DNA of 64,000 nt from Chania multitudinisentens RB-25 (GCF_000520015.2 NZ_CP007044.2:4216001-4280000); one strand, 5' to 3'. Positions 44,931 through 54,401 are shown, numbered from the stretch's first letter. Notes: generated by a model from the letters alone, not told the origin. Numbers and translations are program-made.

Positions 44931-47621
44931 ATGAAAAAATCAATTAACTGCATGAATCGCCCACAGTGGCGTCAGGATAAAAAAACGCTGAAACTTCTCT
45001 CTGGGCTACTTTGCTTTTCTGCATTAACTCTTGCGGGATGCGATAACAGCACCACTGACTCGCAAGGCGGCGGTGATAAAATTGAGCACCTGCTGACACA
45101 AATGACGTTGGAAGAGAAAACCTCTTTTCTGCATGGATTAGTCAAAGGCTTTGATATGTCGGACTTTGGCGACCCGGAAAATAAAGCCAACGTCGGTTTT
45201 ATTCCAGGTGTGCCCCGGCTCAATATTCCACCATTACGGCTCACCGATGGCCCTGCGGGAGCGCGCTATACCAAAGGCTTAACTACCGCGATGCCTGCCC
45301 CAGTTTCTCTTGCCGCCAGCTTTAACCCTGTGCTGGCTGAACAATACGGAGCAGCCATTGGTGCAGAAGCCCGGGCGCTGGATCAGGATGTGCTACTGGC
45401 ACCGATGGTGAATATCGTCAGGATACCGGGAGCAGGGCGTAACTTTGAAACCTTCGGTGAAGACCCACTGCTGGCCGGAGAAATGGCCAGCGCAGAAATT
45501 ATTGGCATCCAAAATCAGGGGGTTATGGCCACCATCAAGCACTTTGCGGCCAATAATCAGGAAACTGATCGCATGACCATCAACACCATTGTTGATGAAC
45601 GCACGATGCGCGAGATTTATCTACCGGCATTTGAACAAGGGGTGAACGCCGGTGTGGCTTCCTTTATGTGTTCCTATAACCGCCTGGCTATCGACGGCAA
45701 AAACAGTGACTACGCCTGCGCCAACAAAACGCTGCTGACAGATATTCTGCGCACTCAGTGGAAATACGACGGCTTTGTGATGACGGATTGGTACGCCGCA
45801 GTGATGGGCGGGTTGCAAGGCCTGGAAGCGCTGACGCCGGCTCCGCTGAGCGCAGGTCTGGATATGGAAATGCCAGGAGGCAATATATTCGGCACACCGT
45901 TGCTTGATGCTGTACAGCGTAAGGAAATGCCCGAGTCCACCGTTGACAAAGCGGTATATCGCATCCTGACCCAGATGGATAAATTCCATTTGCTGGATGG
46001 AACACCACCAGCCAAAAAAACCATTGATGAGTTAAAAGATCAGAACAGTATTATCGCTAAAGAAACCGCGATCGAGGGGGCTGTTCTGCTGGTCAATGAG
46101 AACAACACACTGCCTTTGCAGGCAACAAGCATTACGTCGCTAGCGGTGATCGGCCAAACGGCGGCCAGCCTTAATTATGGCGGCGGCGGCAGTTCCCGCG
46201 TTAAACCTTTGAATATGAAGGCACCGCTTGCCTCAATTGAAGAACGGCTGGCTGACGGGCTAGTCACCTATCAGCCCGGCGTTGATTTGGATGGAATCGC
46301 CATCCCGGCATCTGCGCTGAGCCACGATCTAGGGCAACCAGGGCTGTTGCGTAACGATGGCTCCATCGATAGTGCACTCGACTTTACGATAGCCAATCTC
46401 AATCCGCTAGAACCCAACGGTAAACAGACCATCACCTGGTCTGGCAGCCTGACGGCTCCCACCACCGGTGATTATGAGCTGAAAATTCAGGTAAAAAATG
46501 GCGGCGCCAGCCTGAAAATCGGCTCCGGCGATCAGAATGGCAATCCACAGATCGGCATTGCCAGCAGCAGTTCGGTCTCCTTTGCCGACATTTCGCTGAT
46601 TTCCACCCGTGATGGGCTGCAATGGGCTGGCTACAAAATCCACCTTGAGGCTGGCGTACCTCAGCCGATTACTATTACCGCCATTCCAGGCGCTGGCAGT
46701 GACTTTGCCACCGATCTGGCCGATCCACTGAAACCCACCAGCTTCAGGTTAGCCTGGATGACCCCGGAACTGAAACAGCAACGGTTTGATGATGCCGTTA
46801 ACGCCGCCCAAACCACGTCAAACGTGGTGCTGTTTGCCTATACCGAAGGCAATGAAGGCAAAGACCTGATTGAATCGATCAACCTTCCCGAAGGTCAGGA
46901 TGCCCTGATCCAGGCAGTGGTAGATGCCAATCCGAATACGGTAGTAGTGTTAAACGTCGGCTCATCCATTGAAATGCCTTGGTTGGATGGCGCGCAAAAA
47001 CCTGCTGCACTGTTGAATATGTGGTATCCCGGCCAGGAAGGGGCTGATGCCACGGCGGATATCCTGTTTGGTCAGGCATCTCCAGGTGGACGTTTGCCGA
47101 TCTCGATACCGTTCAAGCTGGCGGACTATACCCCAGCCAATGAGCCACAAAGCTTCCCCGGCGTAGACGATACGGTGATTTACGAAGAGGGAATATTTGT
47201 TGGCTATCGCTGGTATGACCAACACAATGTCGCACCACGTTTCGCTTTCGGCCATGGGCTTTCCTACACGCAATTCTCCTATAGTGAGCCGACCGTGACC
47301 GCCACCGCCGAGGGATACAGCGTCAGTTTCTCGGTCACCAATACCGGAGCAACAGCTGGCGTGGATGTTCCACAGGTTTACCTGGGTGCCCCTGCCAGCG
47401 CTGCGGTGCCAATGGTGAAAAAAGCATTGGCCGGGTTCAGCAAAGTGAAACTGGCTGCCGGAGAATCCACCCAGGTAACCATTCCAATTGCAAAACGTGC
47501 ATTGTCATACTGGGATATCAACACGGCACAATGGCAGGTTGCTACCGGCCAGCGTAGCGTGTATCTGGGTTCTTCTGCCAGCAATGTAGAGGAAATTGCG
47601 CAAATTCAGGTAACCAAATAG
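44931..47621 (+). CDS. Lipoprotein beta-glycosidase, GH3 family with PA14 insert
   Basis: 896-residue predicted lipoprotein glycoside hydrolase. An unusually long basic N-terminus precedes the hydrophobic stretch and lipobox LTLAGC (Cys37); Asp at +2 is an inner-membrane retention signal in enterics. GH3 N-domain: LRLTDGPAGARY, GRNFETFGEDPLLAG, ATIKHFAANNQE, and the nucleophile Asp in GFVMTDWYAAV near residue 280. A PA14-like beta domain (about 475-590) is inserted in the C-terminal alpha/beta domain, as in many beta-glucosidases. The C-terminus is fibronectin-III-like (PQVYLGAPASA). GGAAAG is 5 bases ahead of ATG 44931; the ATG at 44919 overlaps it. Likely acts on beta-glucosides in the periplasm; substrate not shown. 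Linked to the AraC gene downstream. Confidence 0.88.
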   Translation: MKKSINCMNRPQWRQDKKTLKLLSGLLCFSALTLAGCDNSTTDSQGGGDKIEHLLTQMTLEEKTSFLHGLVKGFDMSDFGDPENKANVGFIPGVPRLNIPPLRLTDGPAGARYTKGLTTAMPAPVSLAASFNPVLAEQYGAAIGAEARALDQDVLLAPMVNIVRIPGAGRNFETFGEDPLLAGEMASAEIIGIQNQGVMATIKHFAANNQETDRMTINTIVDERTMREIYLPAFEQGVNAGVASFMCSYNRLAIDGKNSDYACANKTLLTDILRTQWKYDGFVMTDWYAAVMGGLQGLEALTPAPLSAGLDMEMPGGNIFGTPLLDAVQRKEMPESTVDKAVYRILTQMDKFHLLDGTPPAKKTIDELKDQNSIIAKETAIEGAVLLVNENNTLPLQATSITSLAVIGQTAASLNYGGGGSSRVKPLNMKAPLASIEERLADGLVTYQPGVDLDGIAIPASALSHDLGQPGLLRNDGSIDSALDFTIANLNPLEPNGKQTITWSGSLTAPTTGDYELKIQVKNGGASLKIGSGDQNGNPQIGIASSSSVSFADISLISTRDGLQWAGYKIHLEAGVPQPITITAIPGAGSDFATDLADPLKPTSFRLAWMTPELKQQRFDDAVNAAQTTSNVVLFAYTEGNEGKDLIESINLPEGQDALIQAVVDANPNTVVVLNVGSSIEMPWLDGAQKPAALLNMWYPGQEGADATADILFGQASPGGRLPISIPFKLADYTPANEPQSFPGVDDTVIYEEGIFVGYRWYDQHNVAPRFAFGHGLSYTQFSYSEPTVTATAEGYSVSFSVTNTGATAGVDVPQVYLGAPASAAVPMVKKALAGFSKVKLAAGESTQVTIPIAKRALSYWDINTAQWQVATGQRSVYLGSSASNVEEIAQIQVTK

Positions 47622-47650
47622 GCGCTTGCTCAGTACGTAGCTTGGTGATA

Positions 47651-47680
47651 AGAGTGAAATGCCTTTGGGTATTTCACTCT
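47651..47680 (+). terminator. Hairpin between glycosidase and araC-type gene
   Basis: Long stem AGAGTGAAATGCC (47651-47663) / GGTATTTCACTCT (47668-47680) with a 4-base loop and one mismatch. The following CTCTTGCC is only weakly U-rich, so read-through into the regulator gene 28 bases on is possible. Confidence 0.55.
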
Positions 47681-47708
47681 CTCTTGCCATGGATTGCGGA
47701 ATAACATT

Positions 47709-48776
47709 ATGAATAACAACAAAACGGTTTCCAATATCGTTTCCCGATCTCTGTTTTCCTTTCTACAACAGCATGATGTACCCGCAGCATCGATCCATCA
47801 CCGCACCGGGATCTCCCCTTATGAGCTAACCCAGTCAGATATCCGTATTTCAGCGGCACAGCACTATCGCTTGATGGTTATGGTGGAAGAAAAGCGTGAG
47901 TTGCTATTTAACGACTATCAACCGGATTTCGTCCTAACAGATATTTTCCGCTGCTGGGGCACTTTGTCCTCACTGTTGACCAACAGCAACACTCTGCGCC
48001 AGGGGGTGGCAAATTACCTAAAATACCGCAGTATCATTGGGCAAACCGACAATATTCAGGTCTATGAAAACGATAGCCAATTGATGCTGGAGTACCTCAA
48101 TACCGGCCCCGAGATCCTAAGCACCTCATTGGCATCACCATTAGGCAATTTTATTATCATGGCGGAAATCATCGGCCACTATGATCGAAAAACTTATGCT
48201 TCTATTCAGGTCACGCTGAAAGGTGCCTGCGCCAGCGCACGGCAGTCCCAGCAATTGTCATCGCTATTGGGTTTCAGTTGTCAGATGGATGGAGCGCGCA
48301 ACACCCTCACCTTCAGCAAGCAACATATCGACAAACCTTATGAATTTTATAATCACAGGCTGTTCGAAACTATCCAGAAAGCCGCCAATAGCGAACTCAA
48401 CGCTATTATTAGCAACGCTACGTCCCCGCTCACTCTGCAGATAAAAAACTACCTCAGGGAACATTACCAAAACCCAATATCACACCAGCCCAACCCAGCC
48501 AATGAAATCACCCTGATTTGCCAAAAGATGGCGATACCGCGCTGGACACTGCAACGCAAATTGCTGCATGAAGGCCAAAATTTTACCGAATTGGCACAGC
48601 AGACCAAAATGGAAGAGGCTTGCCGATTACTGCAACAGCGCAATCTTACCCTCAGCGCCATCAGTGAATTGCTCGGTTTTTCATCTCAGGCCGCATTCAG
48701 CCGCTTCTTTCGCAACAAGATGAACGTTTCGCCACTGCGCTACCGCAACGGGTTCCCTGTGTATGAAAAAGGATAA
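47709..48776 (+). CDS. AraC family transcriptional regulator
   Basis: 355-residue regulator with an N-terminal Arabinose_bd/OruR-type ligand domain (SLFSFLQQHDVPAASIHHRTGI, first 200 residues) and a C-terminal double helix-turn-helix: ICQKMAIPRWTLQRKLLHEG near residue 275 and ISELLGFSSQAAFSRFFRNK near 325, ending in the AraC signature region NVSPLRYR. The frame opens at a TTG (47694); I take the ATG at 47709 with GGA at 47698-47700. Same direction as, and 87 bases after, the GH3 gene; a plausible activator of it or of the divergent pump, but this is inference from position. Confidence 0.88.
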   Translation: MNNNKTVSNIVSRSLFSFLQQHDVPAASIHHRTGISPYELTQSDIRISAAQHYRLMVMVEEKRELLFNDYQPDFVLTDIFRCWGTLSSLLTNSNTLRQGVANYLKYRSIIGQTDNIQVYENDSQLMLEYLNTGPEILSTSLASPLGNFIIMAEIIGHYDRKTYASIQVTLKGACASARQSQQLSSLLGFSCQMDGARNTLTFSKQHIDKPYEFYNHRLFETIQKAANSELNAIISNATSPLTLQIKNYLREHYQNPISHQPNPANEITLICQKMAIPRWTLQRKLLHEGQNFTELAQQTKMEEACRLLQQRNLTLSAISELLGFSSQAAFSRFFRNKMNVSPLRYRNGFPVYEKG

Positions 48777-48870
48777 GCCGGACAACTCACCCGGTTAATG
48801 GCCCAATTTAGTGCAAATTTTTACAGAGCCTCACGCTATTTGCTGGGGCAATGAAAGGCATGAAACAAGG

Positions 48871-48892
48871 AATTAAATCATATGATTTAATT
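48871..48892. repeat. Perfect 22-base AT-rich palindrome
   Basis: AATTAAATCAT followed directly by ATGATTTAATT, overlapping the last two bases of comEC. Could be an operator, a terminator stem for comEC (few U follow) or an insertion scar at the accessory block's edge. Confidence 0.6.
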
Positions 48893-51158
48893 ACTGCTCT
48901 ATTTTCATTGAAAAATACCACCAGCGTGGATTCAGTTGTTCACGGAAACCTTTAATTTGCCAATCATTATCAAAAAATAACATGCTCAGTTGCCCTGAAT
49001 GTGCAGTATCTCGCCAGGTAATATTGTTCTCCCGATATCGCTTGACGATCTTTTCCGCCGGTAATCGCCAAGCGTTATACCGAGCAGCAGAGGCCACAGC
49101 CAACTTGGGCGCCACCGCCCGCAAAAACGGCGGGGATGATGATGTATTACTGCCATGATGTGGCACTTGCAAAAGAGTGGCGGACAAGGCGGAACGCTGT
49201 TTAAGCAATTCTTGCTCCCCGCGTTGCTCTATATCGCCCGTTAGCAAAACGCTGTACTTGCCATCATCGACCCGAACAATACAAGAGTCATTATTACCTG
49301 CCTGTTTTTTCTGCTGCGGTGGCCACAAAACCTGAAAATGCAGGCCATTCCACCGCCATCGCTGCCCTTTAGTGCAGGCTAAATGATCTTGATCACTCAA
49401 CGGCGAGCGCACACTGGCTTGCGGAAATGCAGCCTGTAGCACCGCCAACCCACCGCTATGATCTTGATGGCTATGGCTAATGATAATCTGTTCTACAATA
49501 ACCTGTCGCCAATGTAGATAAGGCAAAATCATACGTTCCGCAGCACTGGTTTTCCCCCATAGATCCCCGCTGTCATATATCACGGCTTTCCCTTTCCGTT
49601 CGATCAGCACAGCCAAGCCATGACCAACATCAATGATATCAACCCGCCACCGATAATCCTGCTGCCGATCCCGCCATAACAGGCCACACAGCAATACCGC
49701 CAGACACCCGGAAGGAAAACTGCGCCACCAATGAAAACGCCAACAAACAACCATCAACCAACCGATAGCGCTGAATTGCATCAGGGCAGCACCTATCCGC
49801 AACCATCCGACCTCCAGCCATGGCAAAGGCCAAAGTGCCCAAGTTACGGTGATATCAGCCAACCACCATAAAATGGCACTCAGTACCGGGATAAAACTCA
49901 GCATCAACGCCAATAAAATCAGTGGGACAGACAGCAATGAAATAATGGGCACCGCCCACAAATTAGCGGGCAGTGATGTCCAGGTGACGCCGTTGAAAAG
50001 ACCGAATTGCAACGGGAGTAATAACAGCGTCATCCCCAGTTGAATATGCAGCCAACGTACCGGAGCCCAGAACCAGAATAAATTGAAATATGCAGGCAAA
50101 GGTGCCCATTCAAACCAAAAAATTAATGCCGCCACCGCCAGCACAGAGAGCCAAAAACTGTCTGACAGCACCGAGATAGGGTCACTCAACAAAATCAAAC
50201 AAATACACCACAACAATATTTGCCATGAGGAGCAAATGACGCCACGCAAACGCAAGACTAACCATAAAGATAACGCAATCGCCGTACGCAATGCGGGAGG
50301 TTGTGCACCGGCAAGCCAGACATAGATAAGCATGGCAAACCAACCGATCAATAGAGGTAAACGATAGCCGATATAGCGCACCGGCAGCGGATATTGCACC
50401 AAACGCACCAGCCCCCAAATCAGAACTGCAGACATAGAAATATGCAAACCAGAAATCGCCATCAGATGCGCGATCCCGGTTTTAATAAAAAGCTCACGCG
50501 TTTCACTGCTCATTAATGCACGTTCACCAAACGCCAGAGCCAGCAAAATATCACGGTGGGGCAAATCACTAATGTACTTATCTGCTCGGTCGATCACGCG
50601 TTGCCGCCAACCACAATGCCCGTCAATGATCCTGGCTGACCTGATATAGCCACTGAGCGGCTGCCGGTTAGCAACAGCCCAGCGTTGCCCATCAAAACCA
50701 CCTTCATTCAAACTGCTGTGTACCGGCCGAAACCGCACTTTCATTGCCAACCGCTGCCCTGCGCACAGCGTTTCGCCTTGCCAATTGGCAGTAAAAAAGA
50801 TCGCTGGGAACACTCTGTGCCCACTAATCTGTTCGATACGTAAACGCACTTTCGGCATATCTGCACCTTCCAACCTTACGCTGCTCACCGTGACGATAAC
50901 GTCTGCATCCTGACGATTCGCTAATGAGGCCATTTGTTGCATTAATGCATCGGCACTTAACGCGGCAAAAACAAAACCCAGCAATAACCAACAAAGCAGC
51001 TGACACCACTTCTGTTGTACCTGCCGCCACAGCAGCAATGCCAGAATAGCCAACCCAGCCAGCAGTAACGGCGATGGTAACTGCGGCAGAAAAAGCAGTG
51101 GTAGCATCCCTAATATCAGCGCTATTGCTGCGCTGTCGATTGAAATCCTGATGGCCAT
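48891..51158 (-). CDS. comEC: ComEC/Rec2 family DNA channel protein
   Basis: 755-residue polytopic inner-membrane protein (E. coli YcaI). N-terminal hydrophobic segments and an OB-like DUF4131 domain; the Competence core with LALAFGERALMSSETRELF and GIAHLMAISGLHISMSAVL near residue 235, then many TM helices; C-terminal metallo-beta-lactamase domain with IIISHSHQDHSGGLAV near 555 and LLQVPHHGSNTSSSPPFL near 665. Required for single-stranded DNA entry in competent bacteria; its role in non-competent enterics is unclear. Downstream of ihfB, as in E. coli, but separated from msbA by the accessory block. Confidence 0.93.
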   Translation of the reverse strand: MAIRISIDSAAIALILGMLPLLFLPQLPSPLLLAGLAILALLLWRQVQQKWCQLLCWLLLGFVFAALSADALMQQMASLANRQDADVIVTVSSVRLEGADMPKVRLRIEQISGHRVFPAIFFTANWQGETLCAGQRLAMKVRFRPVHSSLNEGGFDGQRWAVANRQPLSGYIRSARIIDGHCGWRQRVIDRADKYISDLPHRDILLALAFGERALMSSETRELFIKTGIAHLMAISGLHISMSAVLIWGLVRLVQYPLPVRYIGYRLPLLIGWFAMLIYVWLAGAQPPALRTAIALSLWLVLRLRGVICSSWQILLWCICLILLSDPISVLSDSFWLSVLAVAALIFWFEWAPLPAYFNLFWFWAPVRWLHIQLGMTLLLLPLQFGLFNGVTWTSLPANLWAVPIISLLSVPLILLALMLSFIPVLSAILWWLADITVTWALWPLPWLEVGWLRIGAALMQFSAIGWLMVVCWRFHWWRSFPSGCLAVLLCGLLWRDRQQDYRWRVDIIDVGHGLAVLIERKGKAVIYDSGDLWGKTSAAERMILPYLHWRQVIVEQIIISHSHQDHSGGLAVLQAAFPQASVRSPLSDQDHLACTKGQRWRWNGLHFQVLWPPQQKKQAGNNDSCIVRVDDGKYSVLLTGDIEQRGEQELLKQRSALSATLLQVPHHGSNTSSSPPFLRAVAPKLAVASAARYNAWRLPAEKIVKRYRENNITWRDTAHSGQLSMLFFDNDWQIKGFREQLNPRWWYFSMKIEQ

Positions 51159-51340
51159 GCCCTTTACCCATAAATGTTATGAGTCAGAGATTAATTATCT
51201 GAGGGATAACGGCCAGCAGCAGAAACCAAAGCTTGGGAACTGTACGCAAGTTATTATTCGCAAGGATTGCATTTACAACATGTTTGCGCGTCACACCGCA
51301 AGTTTGCGGCCAAAGAGGAGAGCTGAATAAGGGGGAAAAA

Positions 51341-51370
51341 GCAAAAAAAACGGCACCCTGAGGCACCGTT
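51341..51370 (-). terminator. Terminator after ihfB
   Basis: Nine-bp stem (two G-U pairs) around loop TCAG, read on the minus strand as AACGGTGCC / GGTGCCGTT and followed by eight T. Lies about 40 bases beyond ihfB. Confidence 0.88.
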
Positions 51371-51411
51371 TCATAATCTTTACAAGCAACAACGCTATGA
51401 ATAGTTAGAAA

Positions 51412-51696
51412 CTAGCCATAGATATTGGCACGATCACGCAACTCTTTACCGGGTTTGAAGTGAGGAACGTACTTGCCGTCCAACTCAACTTTATCACCCG
51501 TTTTAGGGTTACGACCGACGCGCGGGGCACGGTAGTGAAGAGAAAAACTGCCGAATCCGCGAATCTCGATGCGCTCACCCTCAGCTAGCGTAGCAGCCAT
51601 GTGTTCAAGCATCTCTTTCACGGCATCCTCAACGGCTTTCGCCGGAATATGAGATTGCTGGCCTGCAAGTCTTTCTATAAGTTCAGACTTGGTCAT
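51412..51696 (-). CDS. ihfB: Integration host factor subunit beta
   Basis: DNA-bending nucleoid protein forming the IHF heterodimer with IhfA. The length of 94 residues is the family's. MTKSELIERLAGQQSHIPAK, then GERIEIRGFGSFSLHYR and the DNA-intercalating arm APRVGRNPKTGDKVEL near residue 62. GGAGG lies 5 bases upstream. It follows rpsA by 63 bases. Confidence 0.97.
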   Translation of the reverse strand: MTKSELIERLAGQQSHIPAKAVEDAVKEMLEHMAATLAEGERIEIRGFGSFSLHYRAPRVGRNPKTGDKVELDGKYVPHFKPGKELRDRANIYG

Positions 51697-51731
51697 ATTT
51701 CCTCCAAGCTTTGCAGCTAAACTACCGTATC

Positions 51732-51753
51732 GGGGCGGCCAAGAAACCGCCCC
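51732..51753 (-). terminator. Hairpin between rpsA and ihfB
   Basis: Stem GGGGCGG (51732-51738) / CCGCCCC (51747-51753). On the minus strand it is not followed by a U-run, so it probably protects or attenuates, allowing some read-through to ihfB. Confidence 0.6.
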
Positions 51754-51759
51754 CCGTCA

Positions 51760-53436
51760 TTACTCGCCTTTAGCCGCTTTGAAAGCTTCAGCCATAGCGC
51801 TAGAGAAATTGCTTTCTTCCGGTTTGCTGTTGTTAACCGTAGCGATTGCATCTTTCTCATCAGCTTCGTCCTTCGCACGTACGGACAGGCTTACAACACG
51901 GTTCTTACGGTCAACGCCGGTGAATTTCGCTTCAACGTCGTCACCAACATTCAGAACCAGAGTTGCATCTTCAATGCGGTCGCGAGAGGCTTCTGATGCA
52001 CGCAGGTAACCTTCTACACCGCCTGCTAATTCAACTGTAGCACCTTTGGCGTCAACTGCTGTGACTTTACCAGTAACAATAGTACCTTTCTTGTTCATAG
52101 ACAGGTAGTTATTGAACGGATCTTCAGCCAGTTGCTTCACACCCAGAGAGATGCGCTCGCGCTCTGCGTCAACTTGCAGAACAACTGCTGCGATTTCGTC
52201 GCCTTTCTTGTATTCACGAACGGCTTCTTCGCCAGCAACGTTCCAGGAGATGTCAGACAGGTGAACCAGACCGTCGATGCCACCGTCCAGGCCGATGAAG
52301 ATACCAAAGTCAGTGATAGACTTGATTTTACCTTCAACGCGATCGCCCTTGTTGTGGGTTTCTGCGAATTGCTGCCATGGGTTGTTTTTGCACTGCTTCA
52401 GACCCAGGGAGATACGACGACGTTCTTCATCGATGTCCAGAACCATCACTTCCACTACATCGCCCACGTTAACAACTTTGGACGGATGGATGTTTTTATT
52501 GGTCCAATCCATTTCAGAAACGTGTACCAGACCTTCAACGCCTTCTTCGATTTCGACGAAGCAGCCGTAATCAGTCAGGTTGGTCACACGGCCAGTCAGC
52601 TTGGTGCCTTCTGGGTAACGCTTCGCGATAGCAACCCATGGATCTTCGCCCAGCTGTTTCAGGCCCAGAGAAACACGAGTACGTTCGCGGTCGAACTTCA
52701 GCACTTTAACAGTGATTTCGTCGCCAACATTGACGATTTCGCTTGGATGCTTAACGCGTTTCCAAGCCATATCAGTGATGTGCAGCAAACCATCAACGCC
52801 GCCCAGATCAACGAATGCACCGTAGTCAGTGAGGTTCTTAACGATACCTTTAACTTCCATGCCTTCTTGCAGGTTTTCCAGCAGTTGATCGCGCTCAGCG
52901 CTGTTTTCAGATTCGATAACTGCACGACGAGAAACAACAACGTTGTTGCGTTTCTGATCCAGCTTGATGACTTTAAACTCAAGCTCTTTGCCTTCCAGGT
53001 GCAGAGTATCGCGAACCGGACGCACGTCAACCAGGGAGCCTGGCAGGAACGCACGGATGCCGTTCAGCTCTACAGTGAAGCCACCCTTCACTTTACCGTT
53101 GATAATACCGACAACAGTTTCAGCGTCTTCGTAAGCTTTTTCCAGCGTGATCCAAGCTTCATGGCGCTTAGCTTTCTCACGGGACAGCAGAGTTTCACCG
53201 AAGCCATCTTCAACAGCGTCCAGCGCAACATCAACTTCGTCACCAATCTGGATTTCCAGTTCGCCCTGTGCGTTTTTGAATTGCTCAGCCGGAATGGCAG
53301 ATTCAGATTTCAGACCGGCGTCAACCAGTACGACATCTTTATCAATAGCAACGACAACGCCACGAACGATGGAGCCAGGACGGGTTTCGATTGTTTTCAG
53401 GGATTCTTCAAAGAGTTGAGCGAAAGATTCAGTCAT
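51760..53436 (-). CDS. rpsA: 30S ribosomal protein S1
   Basis: mRNA-binding ribosomal protein that unfolds leaders during initiation. 558 residues (E. coli 557) with six S1 OB-fold repeats: two N-terminal ribosome-binding repeats, then four RNA-binding ones with the recurring LTDYGAFVDLGG, LTDYGCFVEIEEG, ITDFGIFIGLDGG and GVEGYLRASEAS segments. MTESFAQLFEESLK is the conserved start. Known to repress its own translation through its leader. Confidence 0.98.
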   Translation of the reverse strand: MTESFAQLFEESLKTIETRPGSIVRGVVVAIDKDVVLVDAGLKSESAIPAEQFKNAQGELEIQIGDEVDVALDAVEDGFGETLLSREKAKRHEAWITLEKAYEDAETVVGIINGKVKGGFTVELNGIRAFLPGSLVDVRPVRDTLHLEGKELEFKVIKLDQKRNNVVVSRRAVIESENSAERDQLLENLQEGMEVKGIVKNLTDYGAFVDLGGVDGLLHITDMAWKRVKHPSEIVNVGDEITVKVLKFDRERTRVSLGLKQLGEDPWVAIAKRYPEGTKLTGRVTNLTDYGCFVEIEEGVEGLVHVSEMDWTNKNIHPSKVVNVGDVVEVMVLDIDEERRRISLGLKQCKNNPWQQFAETHNKGDRVEGKIKSITDFGIFIGLDGGIDGLVHLSDISWNVAGEEAVREYKKGDEIAAVVLQVDAERERISLGVKQLAEDPFNNYLSMNKKGTIVTGKVTAVDAKGATVELAGGVEGYLRASEASRDRIEDATLVLNVGDDVEAKFTGVDRKNRVVSLSVRAKDEADEKDAIATVNNSKPEESNFSSAMAEAFKAAKGE

Positions 53437-53550
53437 GTTGTTAATCTTCAGGGTTCTTTAGTTTAACGTCCATTTAGCATCCCGCCGAATGGGGTTGTTT
53501 CACATACCCCGCCATTGGCTCCATGCCGACAGGGTTCAGGTTATAAGGGC
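53437..53550 (-). promoter_or_regulatory. rpsA leader, likely S1 autoregulation element
   Basis: The minus-strand leader has no strong Shine-Dalgarno and contains stacked hairpins, e.g. GGGGTATGT / ACAACCCC (about 53485-53505), with an upstream purine-rich stretch. In gamma-proteobacteria a structured, SD-poor rpsA leader mediates S1 feedback; this one is of the same type. Exact structure needs folding. Confidence 0.55.
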
Positions 53551-53629
53551 AGAATTTTACCCGATCTCATACGATACTGCTATGCAATACGATGACAAAT
53601 ATAACAAAAAGACAATAACGCCACCGAGC

Positions 53630-54319
53630 TTATTGCTGCGGCAACGCTAAAACTTTATGTGTATATGCCAAGGCTCGCTGGATGACCTCGTTGATCGTCA
53701 TACTGGTTGAATCTAGCATGAGAGCATCGGAAGCCGGCACCAGCGGTGCAATAGGCCGATTACGATCACGGTTATCCCGCTCTTTTATCTCGGCTAAAAG
53801 ACGTTCAAAGTTAACATTAAAGCCTTTTTCCTGCAACTGTAGCATGCGGCGATGCGCCCTTTCTTCAGCGCTGGCATCAAGGAAAATTTTAACCGGCGCA
53901 TCTGGGAACACCACCGTACCCATATCCCTCCCATCAGCAATCAAACCCGGCGCTTCGCGAAATGCCCGCTGGCGGCGCAGTAAGGCTTCCCGCACCCGAG
54001 GGAACGCAGCTGCCTGTGAAGCAGTATTACCGACCGTTTCGGTGCGAATTTCATTGCTGACATCTTCGCCTTCCAAAATCACCTGTAGCCTACCGTTCAC
54101 AGCAGCAAAGCGGACGTCGAGATGTGCGGCCAAAGGAACTAACGCCTCTTCAGAGGTGATATCCACCTGATGATGTAGTGCCGCCAGAGCCAGTACGCGG
54201 TAAATTGCACCTGAATCCAGCAAACGCCAACCCAGAGATTCGGCCAACGCCTTGCACAGCGTGCCTTTACCTGCACCACTTGGCCCATCAACGGTGATCA
54301 CCGGGATTGTAGCCGTCAT
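53630..54319 (-). CDS. cmk: Cytidylate kinase
   Basis: Phosphorylates CMP and dCMP with ATP. 229 residues (E. coli 227). P-loop VDGPSGAGKGTLCKALAE near residue 10, RLLDSGAIYRVLALA, then LIADGRDMGTVVFPDAP near 125 and LQEKGFNVNFERLLAEIKERDNR-type lid. GGAGAG is directly upstream of the ATG. It lies 193 bases upstream of rpsA on the same strand, as in E. coli. Confidence 0.96.
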   Translation of the reverse strand: MTATIPVITVDGPSGAGKGTLCKALAESLGWRLLDSGAIYRVLALAALHHQVDITSEEALVPLAAHLDVRFAAVNGRLQVILEGEDVSNEIRTETVGNTASQAAAFPRVREALLRRQRAFREAPGLIADGRDMGTVVFPDAPVKIFLDASAEERAHRRMLQLQEKGFNVNFERLLAEIKERDNRDRNRPIAPLVPASDALMLDSTSMTINEVIQRALAYTHKVLALPQQ

Positions 54320-54395
54320 TTCTCTCTCCTTCGGGTAGAAAACTTTTCAGGGATGAGCCTGCCAGCAGAGGCTCATTCCTATTATCAGGTGGCAT

Positions 54396-54401
54396 ATTAT
54401 A
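54396..54401 (-). promoter_or_regulatory. Candidate cmk -10 box
   Basis: Consensus TATAAT on the minus strand with purine start sites 7 bases downstream; -35 weak. Confidence 0.45.

Noticed and set aside
40231..48776. Genomic island with mobility genes
   Set aside because: No integrase, transposase, tRNA target or flanking direct repeat was seen; the block is accessory by position only.
52132..53466. 444-residue plus-strand open frame opposite rpsA
   Set aside because: Shadow of the strongly codon-biased rpsA; repetitive Phe/Asn/Asp-rich translation without a family.
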